A stretch of DNA of 35,092 nucleotides from Pseudomonadota bacterium (GCA_021825505.1 JAKAHP010000003.1:1-35092), one strand, 5' to 3'; shown: positions 1-9,679, numbered from the stretch's first letter. Program-made: numbers and translations. The notes: generated from the sequence alone by a model not told the origin.

Positions 1-2665
1 CCGATCTGTGCAGGTCGGCCAGCCGCTCGATGCTGCTGTAGCCGGTGCCGAGGTCGTCCATCGCCAGGCGCACGCCGAGCGCGCGCAGGCGCTCGATCGC
101 GGCGCCGTGGGCCTGCGTGTCGAACGCCTGCGCATCCAGCAGCTCCAGCGTCAGGCGCTGCGGCGCGACACCGTGGCGCTGCAGTGCCACGGCGATCCAG
201 CCGGCGCAGTCCGTGTCGAGCAGCGTCGACGCCGGCAGGTTGATCGACAGCTCGACCGCGGCGTCGGCCAATGTCCCCAGCGCCTGCTCGAGGCCGAGGC
301 GGAACAGTCGGTCGAGTTCGACGCCGCCCAGCGACGGCAGGAACGCCGCCGGCTCGACCAGTCGCCCGTCGGGCATGCGCAGCCGTGCGAGCGCCTCGAT
401 GCGCACGGTGCGTGCATCGCGCAACGCGACGATCGGCTGGCCGTGCATTTCCAGCCCGCCGCCGAACAGCTGCAGTTGCAGCGCGCGCGCCTGATCCTGC
501 GACAGCACCGCGGCGCCGGACGGCGTCGTGCACTGCGCCCAGATCGCTTCGAGCCGGCGTTGCAGGCCCACCGCCCATTGCCGCATCCAGGCGCTTGCGA
601 ACTGCGCGCCCTGTTCGCCGAACAGGGTCAGCACGCCGGCGGCGCGCCCGTCGCGGCCGACGAACGGCACCGCGACTTCGGCGCGCACATGCAACGCGAT
701 GCCGGCGTCGCGCCACGGCGCCACGCGGGCATCGTGCGCCCAGTCGTCGATGCGCTGGGTCTGCCGCGTGTGCCAGGCGTCGGCTGTCGCGCTGCGCCCG
801 CGCGGCGTTTGCAGATCTAGGCTGGGCAGGCGGGCGCGCGCGAACAGTTGTGCGACCTGGGCGTCGCCGGCGCGTGCGGCGCTGCGTTCGACCACCAGTT
901 CAGCGTCGTGGTTCGGACGGATCAGCGCGACCGCGACGATGCCGGGCAGCGCGGCGATGAACTCGACTTCGCGTTGCGCCGCGTCGCTCCAGCGCGTGCC
1001 GGGATCCGGTCGCGGCCGCGACAACGTTTGCAGATACATCTGCGTGACATCCTCGGCGGCGGCGAACTCGGCTTGCAGCTGGTCGTGCGTGCGTGCGTCG
1101 ACGATGCGCAGCAATTGCCAGCGGCGGCTCGCCGAAAGCCGCGCGCTGCCCAGTGCATCGGCCAGCAGCGTGCGATACAGCACCGAGGCGCGTGCCAGCA
1201 TCGAGCCGCTGACGCCGGCCAGACAGTGCAGGGTACCGAGCTGGCGCGCCTGCTGCAGCACGGCGTCGCGCGTGGCCTGCGGCGCCACCCGCAGCTGCAA
1301 TTGCTGCAACTGCTGGCGCCTGATCTCGTCGCGCTGCGCGGCGTCCAGCCCGGCCAGCAGCGCGCTGCCCTGGGCATCGGCGCGCAGCTCGCGCTCGAGC
1401 GCTTCGAGGTAGCTCGCATGGATGCGCTCGGCCCACGCCGTGTGCTCGCCGAGCACCGCGGCAGCGTCGGCACCGTAGGGCGACAGCTCGCGCTCGGGCG
1501 CGTCGACAGCGTCGCTGACGCCGAACTGCCACCAGCTGTGGCGCGTTTCCTTGTGCTGCTTGAGCTGGTACATCGACGCGTCGGCCACGCGCAGCAGCAG
1601 GTCGGGGTCGGTGGCGTCGAGCGGGTAGCGCGCCACGCCCAGCGTCAGGCCGACCTGGGCGCTGGCGCCACCGGCCAGCGCCACCGGCGCGGTGCCGGCG
1701 TCGTGGATGCGCGTGAACACCGCGCCAAGTTGCGCCGTGGCGTGCACTGGGTCGAGATCCTCGATGACGACGACGAATTCGTCGCCGCCGAGCCGGGCGA
1801 TCAACTCGCTGGCGCGCTGCTGCGCGGCCCAGCGGTGCGCCAGCTCGCGCAGCAGCGCATCGCCGGCTTCGTGCCCGTGGCGGTCGTTGACCTCCTTGAA
1901 ACCGTCGAGGTCGATGTAGCCGACCGCGACCTGGGTGCCGCCACGGCGCGCGCGCGCCAGCGCGTCGTGCAGGCGCAGCTGCAGCGCGAGGCGGTTGGGC
2001 AGCCCGGTCAGGGCATCGTGCAGTGATTGGTGCGCAGCGCGCGCGCGCAGTCGTGACAGACCGACGAAGGAGGACTCGGTGCGCACGCCGGCCAGCGCCA
2101 GATAGCCGTAGTACAGCAAGGCCAGCGCGCCGATCGGCTGCAGCGTCGGGTCACCGCTGGTGAACAGCCGCAGCGTGCTGCTCAGCGCCGCCGGCAGCAT
2201 GAACAGGAAGGACGAGGTCGCATCGGACGACTGCTGCGCGGCGCCGGCGCCGCACACCGCGGCGATCACCGCAGCCACCAGCAGTTCGTCGAATGCCGAC
2301 GCCTGTGCCGGCAACAACGGCAGCGCCGCCCACACCAGACCCAGCACGAATACGCTCAGCCGCAGCCGGCGCAACCAGCGCGCGCCATGGCGGCCTGCTT
2401 CCAGATCCTCGCGCGCGGCAAACCAGATGCCCAGTCGCAGCATGTGGCCGGCCAGAACCGCGCCGACCCAGGCCGTCAGGCCTGCCGTCGAAGCGTGCGC
2501 GTGCAACTCCCAGGCGAGCAGCATGGCCGGCAGCACGCTGCCGACGAGGCCGATCGGAATGGTCGGCAGCAGCGACGCAGCCTGGTCGAGCGCGCTGAGC
2601 TCGGCTTCGGCAGCCGGCAAGGGCAGGCCGGGGTCGCGGGGGCCCGGGGAGGGCGAGGAGGACAT
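1..2665 (-). CDS. Membrane GGDEF - protoglobin-like - GAF-like - EAL protein, C-terminus truncated by the window edge
   Basis: Minus-strand reading from ATG (cat at 2663-2665): MSSSPSPGPRDPGLPLP..., about 6 TM segments, LTGLPNR...ARLGGDEFVVV, LGTLHCLAGVSGSMLARASVLYRTLL (GCS-like F-helix His), IEALARL, NLPAST, LTLELLDAQ, MDDLGTGYSS. The plus-strand ORFs here are antisense. Confidence 0.85.
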   Translation of the reverse strand, partial: MSSSPSPGPRDPGLPLPAAEAELSALDQAASLLPTIPIGLVGSVLPAMLLAWELHAHASTAGLTAWVGAVLAGHMLRLGIWFAAREDLEAGRHGARWLRRLRLSVFVLGLVWAALPLLPAQASAFDELLVAAVIAAVCGAGAAQQSSDATSSFLFMLPAALSSTLRLFTSGDPTLQPIGALALLYYGYLALAGVRTESSFVGLSRLRARAAHQSLHDALTGLPNRLALQLRLHDALARARRGGTQVAVGYIDLDGFKEVNDRHGHEAGDALLRELAHRWAAQQRASELIARLGGDEFVVVIEDLDPVHATAQLGAVFTRIHDAGTAPVALAGGASAQVGLTLGVARYPLDATDPDLLLRVADASMYQLKQHKETRHSWWQFGVSDAVDAPERELSPYGADAAAVLGEHTAWAERIHASYLEALERELRADAQGSALLAGLDAAQRDEIRRQQLQQLQLRVAPQATRDAVLQQARQLGTLHCLAGVSGSMLARASVLYRTLLADALGSARLSASRRWQLLRIVDARTHDQLQAEFAAAEDVTQMYLQTLSRPRPDPGTRWSDAAQREVEFIAALPGIVAVALIRPNHDAELVVERSAARAGDAQVAQLFARARLPSLDLQTPRGRSATADAWHTRQTQRIDDWAHDARVAPWRDAGIALHVRAEVAVPFVGRDGRAAGVLTLFGEQGAQFASAWMRQWAVGLQRRLEAIWAQCTTPSGAAVLSQDQARALQLQLFGGGLEMHGQPIVALRDARTVRIEALARLRMPDGRLVEPAAFLPSLGGVELDRLFRLGLEQALGTLADAAVELSINLPASTLLDTDCAGWIAVALQRHGVAPQRLTLELLDAQAFDTQAHGAAIERLRALGVRLAMDDLGTGYSSIERLADLHRS

Positions 2666-2733
2666 CAGAGCTGGGGCACGAGGCGTAGGAGGAGTATCTA
2701 AACGTTCTTGAATACGTCGGTTTTGTTTGATAC

Positions 2734-2758
2734 CTCGATTTTCATACAGGTAATCGAG
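2734..2758. promoter_or_regulatory. Inverted repeat CTCGATT-N11-AATCGAG in the divergent intergenic region between two GGDEF/EAL genes
   Basis: Perfect 7-bp arms in a locally AT-rich region between the gene starting at 2665 (-) and the gene starting near 2831 (+). Confidence 0.35.
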
Positions 2759-2830
2759 CTATGAATTGATCCAATCGCTAGACACTGGCAATTTGATCGA
2801 CCTCCGTCAAGCTGGGGCCCGAACCCGTGC

Positions 2831-5800
2831 ATGGTGCGACGACGATGTGTCCCAGCACGATCGCACTCGCCTAACATCGGATTACGCTCCCTTAGGCGGG
2901 TGCCCGCCACGGCGAGCGCCGCACACTCGAAAAGGTCTGGACTGCAATTGCGCGCGCACCGCACCCTGTTGATCAACGCCGCTACCGCCGCCGCCTATCT
3001 GGCGCTGGCGGAATTGCCGGCGCTGGTGTTTCGAGGCGCATCGCCGCTGTGGCCGCCGGCCGCGCTGGCCGCGTTCGTCGTGCTGCGCTGCGGCTGGAGG
3101 GCGGCGCCCGGCGTGTTCATCGGTTCGCTGCTGGCCAATCTGCTGGCGTCGCGCCTGGGGCCCGGCGCCGCGCTGGTCGCCTCGCTGGGCAACGTCGGCG
3201 CACCGCTGCTCGGCCGTGCCCTGATGCGCCGCCTGGGCGGCACGCTCGAGGCCTGGTGGGAAAGCCCGCGCGCCGAACTCGCCTTCCTGTTCGCGATGGG
3301 GGCGGGGCAATCGCTGCTGTCGGCCGCGGTCGGCACCGGCGGCATGGTCGTGTTCGGCCGCCTGCCGCACGGCGCGGCTGACGCGCTGCTCGGCTGGGCG
3401 GTCGGCGACGCCAGCGCGGTGATGATGCTGACGCCGCTGATGGAAATCGCCTGGACGCGCTGGCGCGGCACCGAGCAGCCGCCGCTGGGTCCGCCGCTGC
3501 CCATCGCCGCGGCGTTCGCGCTGGTGCTGGTGATCTGGGCGCTGGCGGCGGGCGCCGGGGCGTTGACGCCGGCCCAGCGCACCGGGCTGCTCGGGCTGAT
3601 CATGTTTCCGTTGATCGGCTCGGTGTTCGCGCTCGATGCGGCGGTCACTGCGGGGCTGCTGGCGTTCGTCTTCGTGCTGTTGACCACATCCGCCGCGGTC
3701 GGCGTGCCGATCGTCGCCCAGGTATCGTCGGCGCAGACCATCGTCGCGCTCGAGTTCTTCCTGCTCTCAGTCGGCGGCGCGGTCAGCTTCGCGTCGGCGC
3801 TGCAGCACGCGCGGCGCGGTGCGCTGCGCCGCTTGCAGCAGCAGGCCGCGCAGCTCGACACGCTGGCGCGCGAACGCGCCGACACGCTGCTCGAACAGCG
3901 TGAACAGTTCCACGCCCAGATCGTGCAGCTGTCGGAGCTGACCACGGTGCTGGCCGCGGTCAACCAGCTGATCGCGCAGGCGCAGGACGACGCCGGCCTG
4001 CTGCAGCGTTTCTGCGACCGCGTCGCCGCGTTGCGCGGCGTCGCGCTGGCCTGGATCGGCCGCCCCGACGACGCCGGGCGCTTCGCAGTGCTGGCCAGTG
4101 CCGGCCAGGCGCGCGCCTACCTGGACGGCATCACGATCGTCGTCGATCCCGCATCGGCGCTGGGCCAGGGGCCGACGGGCCAGGTCTGGCTGCGGCAGCA
4201 GGCGGTATTCGTCGGCGACCTCGCGGCCGACCCCGCACTGGCGCCGTGGCGCGAGCGCCAGCATGCCTACGGCATCCTGGCGGCGGCCAGCCTGCCGCTG
4301 TTCCGCGGCGGCCGCATCTGGGCCGTGCTCAATCTGTACCTGACCGCGACCACCGCGTTCGATGTCGAGCTGCGCAAGGTCGCCGAGCGCATCGCCGCCG
4401 ACATCTCGATCGGGCTCGATCGGCTCGACGCGATCCACACCGAGCGCGCGCAGTCGCGCATCAACGCCGCGCTGCTGTCGAACCTCAGCGTCGGCGTGAC
4501 CGTGATGCGCTACCCCGAACGCGTGTTCGAGCACGTCAACGAGCGCCTGCTCGAAATGGCCGGGGCCGCCGACCTGGCCGAGTTGCAGAAGTATCCGGCG
4601 TCCGATTTCTATGACGATCCGGCCGACTACGCGCGGGTCGGCGAGCTCGCGCGCGAGGTGCTCGAGCATGGGCGCGGTGCGCTGCAGGACGTGCGCTACC
4701 GCCGCCTCGACGGGCGCGCGCTGATGCTCGACACCGGCGGCGTCAGGCTCGACCTGGGCGACGGCGTGCAGCGCATCCTGTGGACCCAGGTCGACGTCAG
4801 CGAGCGCCACCGCCAGGCCCAGCAGCTGCGCGCGGCGACCACGTCGCGCGCCGCGCTGCTGGCCAACACGGTCGCGGCGATCGACATGGTGCGCTATCCC
4901 GAGCGCGTCATCACCGAAGTCAACCAGGGCTTCCTCGACATCTTCGGCTATGCGTCGGCCGACGAAGTGGTCGGCCAGTCGACCGCGATCATCTACGCCA
5001 AGATCACCGAGTCGCAGCGCATGGCCGAGCTGTCGCAGCGCATTCTCGAGGTCGGCGAGGGCAACCTCGACGAACTCGAGGTCTTGCGCCACGACGGCAC
5101 GCTGGTCTACCTCGACGTGCACGGGCGCCGCCTGGACGGCGACGACCCGAGCCACCCGCTGATCGTCTGGACTTCGATCGACGTGACCCGGCGCCGCGCA
5201 CTCACCGAGGAGCTCAAGCGGCTGGCGATGTTCGATGCGCTGACCGGGCTGCCGAACCGGCGCGCGGTGGAGGCGCATATAGGCCGCGCCATCGAGCGCG
5301 CCAAGCGCCACGGCAGCGCGGTCGCGGTCGGCATGATCGACCTCGACGACTTCAAGCCGGTGAACGACCGCCTCGGCCACGAGGCCGGGGACCGCCTGCT
5401 GCAGCAGCTGGCGGCGCGCCTGCAGGGGGTGATGCGCACCATCGACCTGGTCGGCCGCTTCGGCGGCGACGAGTTCGTCATCGTGCTCGAGGACCTGAAG
5501 CCCGACGCGGTGGCCGCGCAGCTCGAACAGATCCTGGCGCGGGTGCACGAAGCCGTCGAGACGCCGTTCACGCCTGGCGACGGCTCCGGCGTCTACATCG
5601 AGATGAGCCTGGGGCTGGCGGTCTACCCGATCGACTCGGATCAGCCCGACGCGCTGCTGCGCGCCGCCGACGCGGCGATGTACCAGGCGAAGAAGAACAA
5701 GGTCGAGCGAACCAGCTGGTGGATGATGGGCGCCAGCGCGCCGAGCGTGACGGAGGCTCCGTTCGACCCGTTCAGCGAGGAGTCGCAGAAGAACCTGGCC

Positions 5801-7744
5801 GGCATCGCGGGGCAGATGCACGAAATCGCCGACGAGTTCACCTCGGCGTTCTACGACGAACTGGGCAAGCGCGACGAGGGTGCGAAAGTCCTCGCCGCGC
5901 TGACCGAGGACGAACTCGCCGAGCTGAAGGCGATCCAGGCGCGCCACTTCGCCTTCCTGCTCGCGCCGGACACGCGCGCGCACCAGATCGCCGCGCGCGG
6001 ACGCGCGGTCGGGCGCATCCACGCCCTGAGTGGGCTCAGCGCGGCGACCATGAGCGACGCCTACGCGCTGTACCGCGAATTGCTGCGCTGGCACCTCGAC
6101 GCCTGGGGCATGCAGACGCGCGTGCGCTACCGTACGCTGCGCGCTGCCGACGAGCGGCTGCAGATCGAGATGCAGGCCGAGCTCGACGCGATGCAGGGTG
6201 TGGTCAACCAGTACAACGAAGCGCTGGCGCGCCCGGGCGCGGCGCAGGCCCCGATGGTCGAGCTGGTGCAGCGTGAGCTCGACATCGTCGCCGCGCTGCC
6301 GGGCATTGTCGCGGTGCTGGTGATGCGCCCCCAGGCCGACGGGCTGGTGCACGCCGAACTGGCCGCCGGCGAGTCGGCCGAGGCGGTGCTCAAGGTGCTC
6401 GGCGATCCCTCGATGATGCCGACGCTGGACGCCAGCAGCCCGGCCGGGCAGGGCCTGGTACGCGCCGCCTGGGTGTCGGGCAATATCGAACGCATCGACT
6501 CCTACGGGCGCGACGCGCGCTCGCTGCACTGGGCGCAGCCCATGCTCGCGCTGGGCGTGCGCAGCATGGTCGCGGTGCCGGTGCAGGGCGCGCGCAGCCA
6601 GTTCGTGCTGGCCCTGCTCGGCGGCTTCCGCAGCCAGTTCTCGGGGAGCTGGGTGCAGACCTTCCTGGTCTCGCTGCAAAGCCGCTGGATCGGCATCATG
6701 AGCCGCACCGCGTCGACCCTCGAGGTCACCGAGCCGGACCGCGTCGCACGCTACCGCGAGCTGCTCTATGCGCGCAGCCTGAGCATGCATCTGCAGCCGG
6801 TGGTCGACACGCGCAGCGGCGAGGTCGTCAAGGTCGAGGCCCTGGCGCGCCTGCTCGACGGCGACGAAGTCATCGCGCCGGGGCGCTTCCTGCCGGCGCT
6901 GCGCTCGGCCGACCTCGACGTGCTGTTCCGCGCCGGGCTCGATCTCAGCCTGGCCTGGTTGCAGCAATGCCGCGGGCGCGGCCGCGCGCTGGGTATTTCG
7001 CTGAATCTGCCGCCGTCGATGCTGGTGCACGCGGAATGCGCGCAGTGGATCGACGACGGCCTGCGCCGCTTCGAGCTGCCGCCGCCGGCGCTGACGCTGG
7101 AGCTGCTCGAGTCGCAGGAGTTCGACGACGTGCAGCACGACCGCGCGATCCGCGCGCTGGGCGACCTCGGCGTGATGCTGGCGATCGACGATCTGGGCTC
7201 CGGCTACAGCAGCCTGAGCCGGCTGGCCAGTCTCCCGTTCGACGTGATCAAGGTCGATCAGAGCATCACCGCCGAAGTGATGCGCGCGCCACTGAAGGTG
7301 CTCAGCCTGATTCGCACCGTGGTGCAGATCGGCAAGGACCTCGACCGCGACGTCATCGTCGAGGGTGCCGAAACGCACGATGTGCTCGACGCGGTGACCG
7401 TGCTCGGCGCGCATCACGTGCAGGGCTACGCGATCGCGCGCCCGATGCCGCCCGAGGCCTTTTTCGACTGGGAACGGCAGCACCGGGCGGCGTGGCAACC
7501 GGTCGGTGGCGTCGACACCTGGCTCGGCGCGCTGGCCTATGGCTGGCTGTACATGCACAGCGAGGGCGGGCGTTACCCGACCCCGCATGCGCAATGCCCG
7601 CTGACGCGCTTCCTGGGCGCGCAAGGGCTGGCGCACGCCGATGCGGCGGCGTGGCACGCGCAGTTGCACGGCGAGGTCGCGCCGCAGGAACGCCGCGCGC
7701 TGCAGGCCCGGCTGATCGACTGGCTGGCGCGGCGCATCGGCTGA
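2831..7744 (+). CDS. MASE1 - GAF - PAS - PAS - GGDEF - protoglobin - GAF - EAL - Cys/His-tail protein, about 1600 aa; start codon uncertain
   Basis: MASE1-like [45 protein letters not shown] with RTID I-site; VGRIHALSGLSAATMSDAYALYREL; VEALARL, NLPPS, ELLESQ, DDLGSGYSSL, IKVDQS, VEGAET, QGYAIARPMPP. MASE1 begins about 45 aa after the first ATG, so a later start is possible. Confidence 0.92.
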   Translation: MVRRRCVPARSHSPNIGLRSLRRVPATASAAHSKRSGLQLRAHRTLLINAATAAAYLALAELPALVFRGASPLWPPAALAAFVVLRCGWRAAPGVFIGSLLANLLASRLGPGAALVASLGNVGAPLLGRALMRRLGGTLEAWWESPRAELAFLFAMGAGQSLLSAAVGTGGMVVFGRLPHGAADALLGWAVGDASAVMMLTPLMEIAWTRWRGTEQPPLGPPLPIAAAFALVLVIWALAAGAGALTPAQRTGLLGLIMFPLIGSVFALDAAVTAGLLAFVFVLLTTSAAVGVPIVAQVSSAQTIVALEFFLLSVGGAVSFASALQHARRGALRRLQQQAAQLDTLARERADTLLEQREQFHAQIVQLSELTTVLAAVNQLIAQAQDDAGLLQRFCDRVAALRGVALAWIGRPDDAGRFAVLASAGQARAYLDGITIVVDPASALGQGPTGQVWLRQQAVFVGDLAADPALAPWRERQHAYGILAAASLPLFRGGRIWAVLNLYLTATTAFDVELRKVAERIAADISIGLDRLDAIHTERAQSRINAALLSNLSVGVTVMRYPERVFEHVNERLLEMAGAADLAELQKYPASDFYDDPADYARVGELAREVLEHGRGALQDVRYRRLDGRALMLDTGGVRLDLGDGVQRILWTQVDVSERHRQAQQLRAATTSRAALLANTVAAIDMVRYPERVITEVNQGFLDIFGYASADEVVGQSTAIIYAKITESQRMAELSQRILEVGEGNLDELEVLRHDGTLVYLDVHGRRLDGDDPSHPLIVWTSIDVTRRRALTEELKRLAMFDALTGLPNRRAVEAHIGRAIERAKRHGSAVAVGMIDLDDFKPVNDRLGHEAGDRLLQQLAARLQGVMRTIDLVGRFGGDEFVIVLEDLKPDAVAAQLEQILARVHEAVETPFTPGDGSGVYIEMSLGLAVYPIDSDQPDALLRAADAAMYQAKKNKVERTSWWMMGASAPSVTEAPFDPFSEESQKNLAGIAGQMHEIADEFTSAFYDELGKRDEGAKVLAALTEDELAELKAIQARHFAFLLAPDTRAHQIAARGRAVGRIHALSGLSAATMSDAYALYRELLRWHLDAWGMQTRVRYRTLRAADERLQIEMQAELDAMQGVVNQYNEALARPGAAQAPMVELVQRELDIVAALPGIVAVLVMRPQADGLVHAELAAGESAEAVLKVLGDPSMMPTLDASSPAGQGLVRAAWVSGNIERIDSYGRDARSLHWAQPMLALGVRSMVAVPVQGARSQFVLALLGGFRSQFSGSWVQTFLVSLQSRWIGIMSRTASTLEVTEPDRVARYRELLYARSLSMHLQPVVDTRSGEVVKVEALARLLDGDEVIAPGRFLPALRSADLDVLFRAGLDLSLAWLQQCRGRGRALGISLNLPPSMLVHAECAQWIDDGLRRFELPPPALTLELLESQEFDDVQHDRAIRALGDLGVMLAIDDLGSGYSSLSRLASLPFDVIKVDQSITAEVMRAPLKVLSLIRTVVQIGKDLDRDVIVEGAETHDVLDAVTVLGAHHVQGYAIARPMPPEAFFDWERQHRAAWQPVGGVDTWLGALAYGWLYMHSEGGRYPTPHAQCPLTRFLGAQGLAHADAAAWHAQLHGEVAPQERRALQARLIDWLARRIG

Positions 7745-7765
7745 CGCACGGCCGGCGCCGCGGCT

Positions 7766-8191
7766 TCAGCGCGCCGAGGCCCGCGCGCGCGGCGCTGCGC
7801 GCCCCTGGCGCTGCATTTCGCGGCCGAGCTGGAACACCGAGGCGACGCGTCCGTAATCGATCGCCGGCGGCGCGTGGGACGCGTCGTCGAGCTCGCGCTC
7901 GACCGCGGCTGCCAGCGCGGCGCCGTCGAGCGCGCAGTGCGCACGGCGCCCGGGGCCGTAGCGCGTTACGCGCCCGGCGTGGCGCTGCAGTTGCTGCTGC
8001 GCTTCCAGTGCGGCGCACAGCGCGGCCATCTGGCGCCGCGAGACGACGATGTCGGCGGCATCGTCGAGCAGGCTGCGCAGCACTTCGGGCGCCAGCGGCA
8101 GCCGCGCGCAACGCACGAAGCTGCACAGGCGTATCGCCGCCTGCCGCAACTGCGCGGCATCGAGCGCCTTGCGCTGCGCGCGCGTGGGCAT
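7766..8191 (-). CDS. Uncharacterised 141-aa protein immediately downstream of cbbM
   Basis: ATG-initiated ORF MPTRAQRKALDAAQLRQAAIRLCSFVRCARLPLAPEVLRSLLDDAADIVV..., 24 bp after the cbbM stop on the same strand; no family recognised. Confidence 0.65.
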   Translation of the reverse strand: MPTRAQRKALDAAQLRQAAIRLCSFVRCARLPLAPEVLRSLLDDAADIVVSRRQMAALCAALEAQQQLQRHAGRVTRYGPGRRAHCALDGAALAAAVERELDDASHAPPAIDYGRVASVFQLGREMQRQGRAAPRARASAR

Positions 8192-8215
8192 GGCGGGGCG
8201 GCTCGACGTCGCCGC

Positions 8216-9601
8216 TCAGCCGCCGACGCCGAGCCGGCTGCGCCAGCCCGGGTACAGCGCGTCGGCGTCGTGCGGGAACGATTCGAAGGCGCGCGCGAAT
8301 TCACGGTGCTCGCGCGCCCAGTCCAGCGGATCGGCGCCGGCCTTCCAGCATTCGTAAGCCTGGCGCAGCGAGATAGCGCCGGCCGCCGGACTGTCGAGGT
8401 GGCCGTAGGAGCCGCCGCCGGCGGTGTTGATGATGTTGCCGTGGCCGAGGTTGTCGAAAAAGCCCGGCAGGCGCAGCGCGTTCATGCCGCCGGAGATGAT
8501 CGGCGTGGTCGGCTTCATGCCGAACCACTTCTGGAAGTAGACCGGGCCCTGGCACTCGTCGCGCTCGATCATGTAGGCGATGATGCGGTCGTCGCCTTCG
8601 CCTTCCATCTTGCCGTAGCCCATCGTGCCGACGTGGATGCCCGAGGCGCCCTGCAGCCGCGCCATCTTGGCCAGCACGAAGGCGGTATAGCCGCGCCTGG
8701 ACGACGGCGAGGTGATCGCGCCGTGGCCGGCGCGGTGGTAATGCAGGTACTGGTTCGGATACTGGCGGCGCGCGGTCGTCACCATGCCCGGGCCGCCGAC
8801 GTAGCCGTCGACCAGGAAGGCCAGCTTGTCGGCGTCGGGGCCGAAGGTCTCGAGCGCGAAGTCGGCGCGCGCGCACATCTCGTAGTGATCATCGGCGGTG
8901 ATGTTCATCGAGAACAGCTTGGCCTGGCCGGTCTCGTCCTGCGCGCGCTTCAAGGCGTCGTAGACCAGCGGCAGCGTTTGCTTGATCGGTGCGAACACCT
9001 GGTTGCCCTGCGGCTCGTCGTTCTTGATGAAATCGCCGCCGAGCCAGAACTGGTAGGCGGCGTCGGCGAAGGGCTGCGGGCGCAGACCGAGCTTGGGCTT
9101 GATGATCGTGCCCGAGATGTAGCCGCCGTCGCGTACCGGGCGACCGAGGATGCGCCACAGGTCGGCAATGTCCTTGGACGGTCCGTCGAACATCTGGATC
9201 ACGCGGTCGGGCATGTGGAAGTCGATCATCTTCGCGTGCGCGATGTCGCCCATGCCCTGGTTGTTGCCGATGGTCAGCGTCAGGAACGACACCAGCATGA
9301 AGCGGCCGTCGATCACGTTGCGGTCGAACAGCTCGATCGGATAGGCGATGCGCATGTCCTCGCTGGCCTCGTCGATGTGATAGACGAGGGCGTCGACGCC
9401 GCGCGTGAAGTCGTCGGTGGTCGACACCTCGACGTTGGTTCCGGTCGACGATTCGGCAGCGAAGTGCGCGGCAGCCTCCAGATAGGCGATGCCGCCCTTC
9501 GGCTTCATCTTGTACGCGACGAGGATGTGACGGCCACCGGCGATCAGGTCCTCCTCGCGGAGGCTGAGGTCGGCGTAGCGGTGGGATTGATCGTGGGCCA
9601 T
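8216..9601 (-). CDS. cbbM: Ribulose-1,5-bisphosphate carboxylase/oxygenase, form II
   Basis: 461 aa; [26 protein letters not shown] (carbamylated Lys motif), [63 protein letters not shown]. Confidence 0.98.
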   Translation of the reverse strand: MAHDQSHRYADLSLREEDLIAGGRHILVAYKMKPKGGIAYLEAAAHFAAESSTGTNVEVSTTDDFTRGVDALVYHIDEASEDMRIAYPIELFDRNVIDGRFMLVSFLTLTIGNNQGMGDIAHAKMIDFHMPDRVIQMFDGPSKDIADLWRILGRPVRDGGYISGTIIKPKLGLRPQPFADAAYQFWLGGDFIKNDEPQGNQVFAPIKQTLPLVYDALKRAQDETGQAKLFSMNITADDHYEMCARADFALETFGPDADKLAFLVDGYVGGPGMVTTARRQYPNQYLHYHRAGHGAITSPSSRRGYTAFVLAKMARLQGASGIHVGTMGYGKMEGEGDDRIIAYMIERDECQGPVYFQKWFGMKPTTPIISGGMNALRLPGFFDNLGHGNIINTAGGGSYGHLDSPAAGAISLRQAYECWKAGADPLDWAREHREFARAFESFPHDADALYPGWRSRLGVGG

Positions 9602-9646
9602 GACGGTGCGGGATAGGGGAGCGGGACAAACGGGAACGGTATAAAC

Positions 9647-9661
9647 CTTACAAGAAATAAG
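9647..9661. promoter_or_regulatory. Candidate LysR/CbbR-type half-site pair CTTA-N7-TAAG upstream of cbbM
   Basis: CTTACAAGAAATAAG, 46-60 bp upstream of the cbbM start; contains TNA-N7-TNA as described for CbbR sites. Confidence 0.35.
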
Positions 9662-9679
9662 CTTTTACACATTGTGGGG

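Noticed and set aside
8-2711. Multiple plus-strand ORFs (8-820, 528-1412, 848-2026, 2160-2711)
   Set aside because: All antisense to the minus-strand GGDEF-globin-EAL gene, whose reading frame has clear motifs.
3767-7669. 1300-aa minus-strand ORF
   Set aside because: Antisense shadow of the 2831-7744 gene; composition is low-complexity Arg/Ala/His/Gln without domain motifs.
7874-9616. 580-aa plus-strand ORF opposite cbbM
   Set aside because: Antisense to unmistakable form II RuBisCO.
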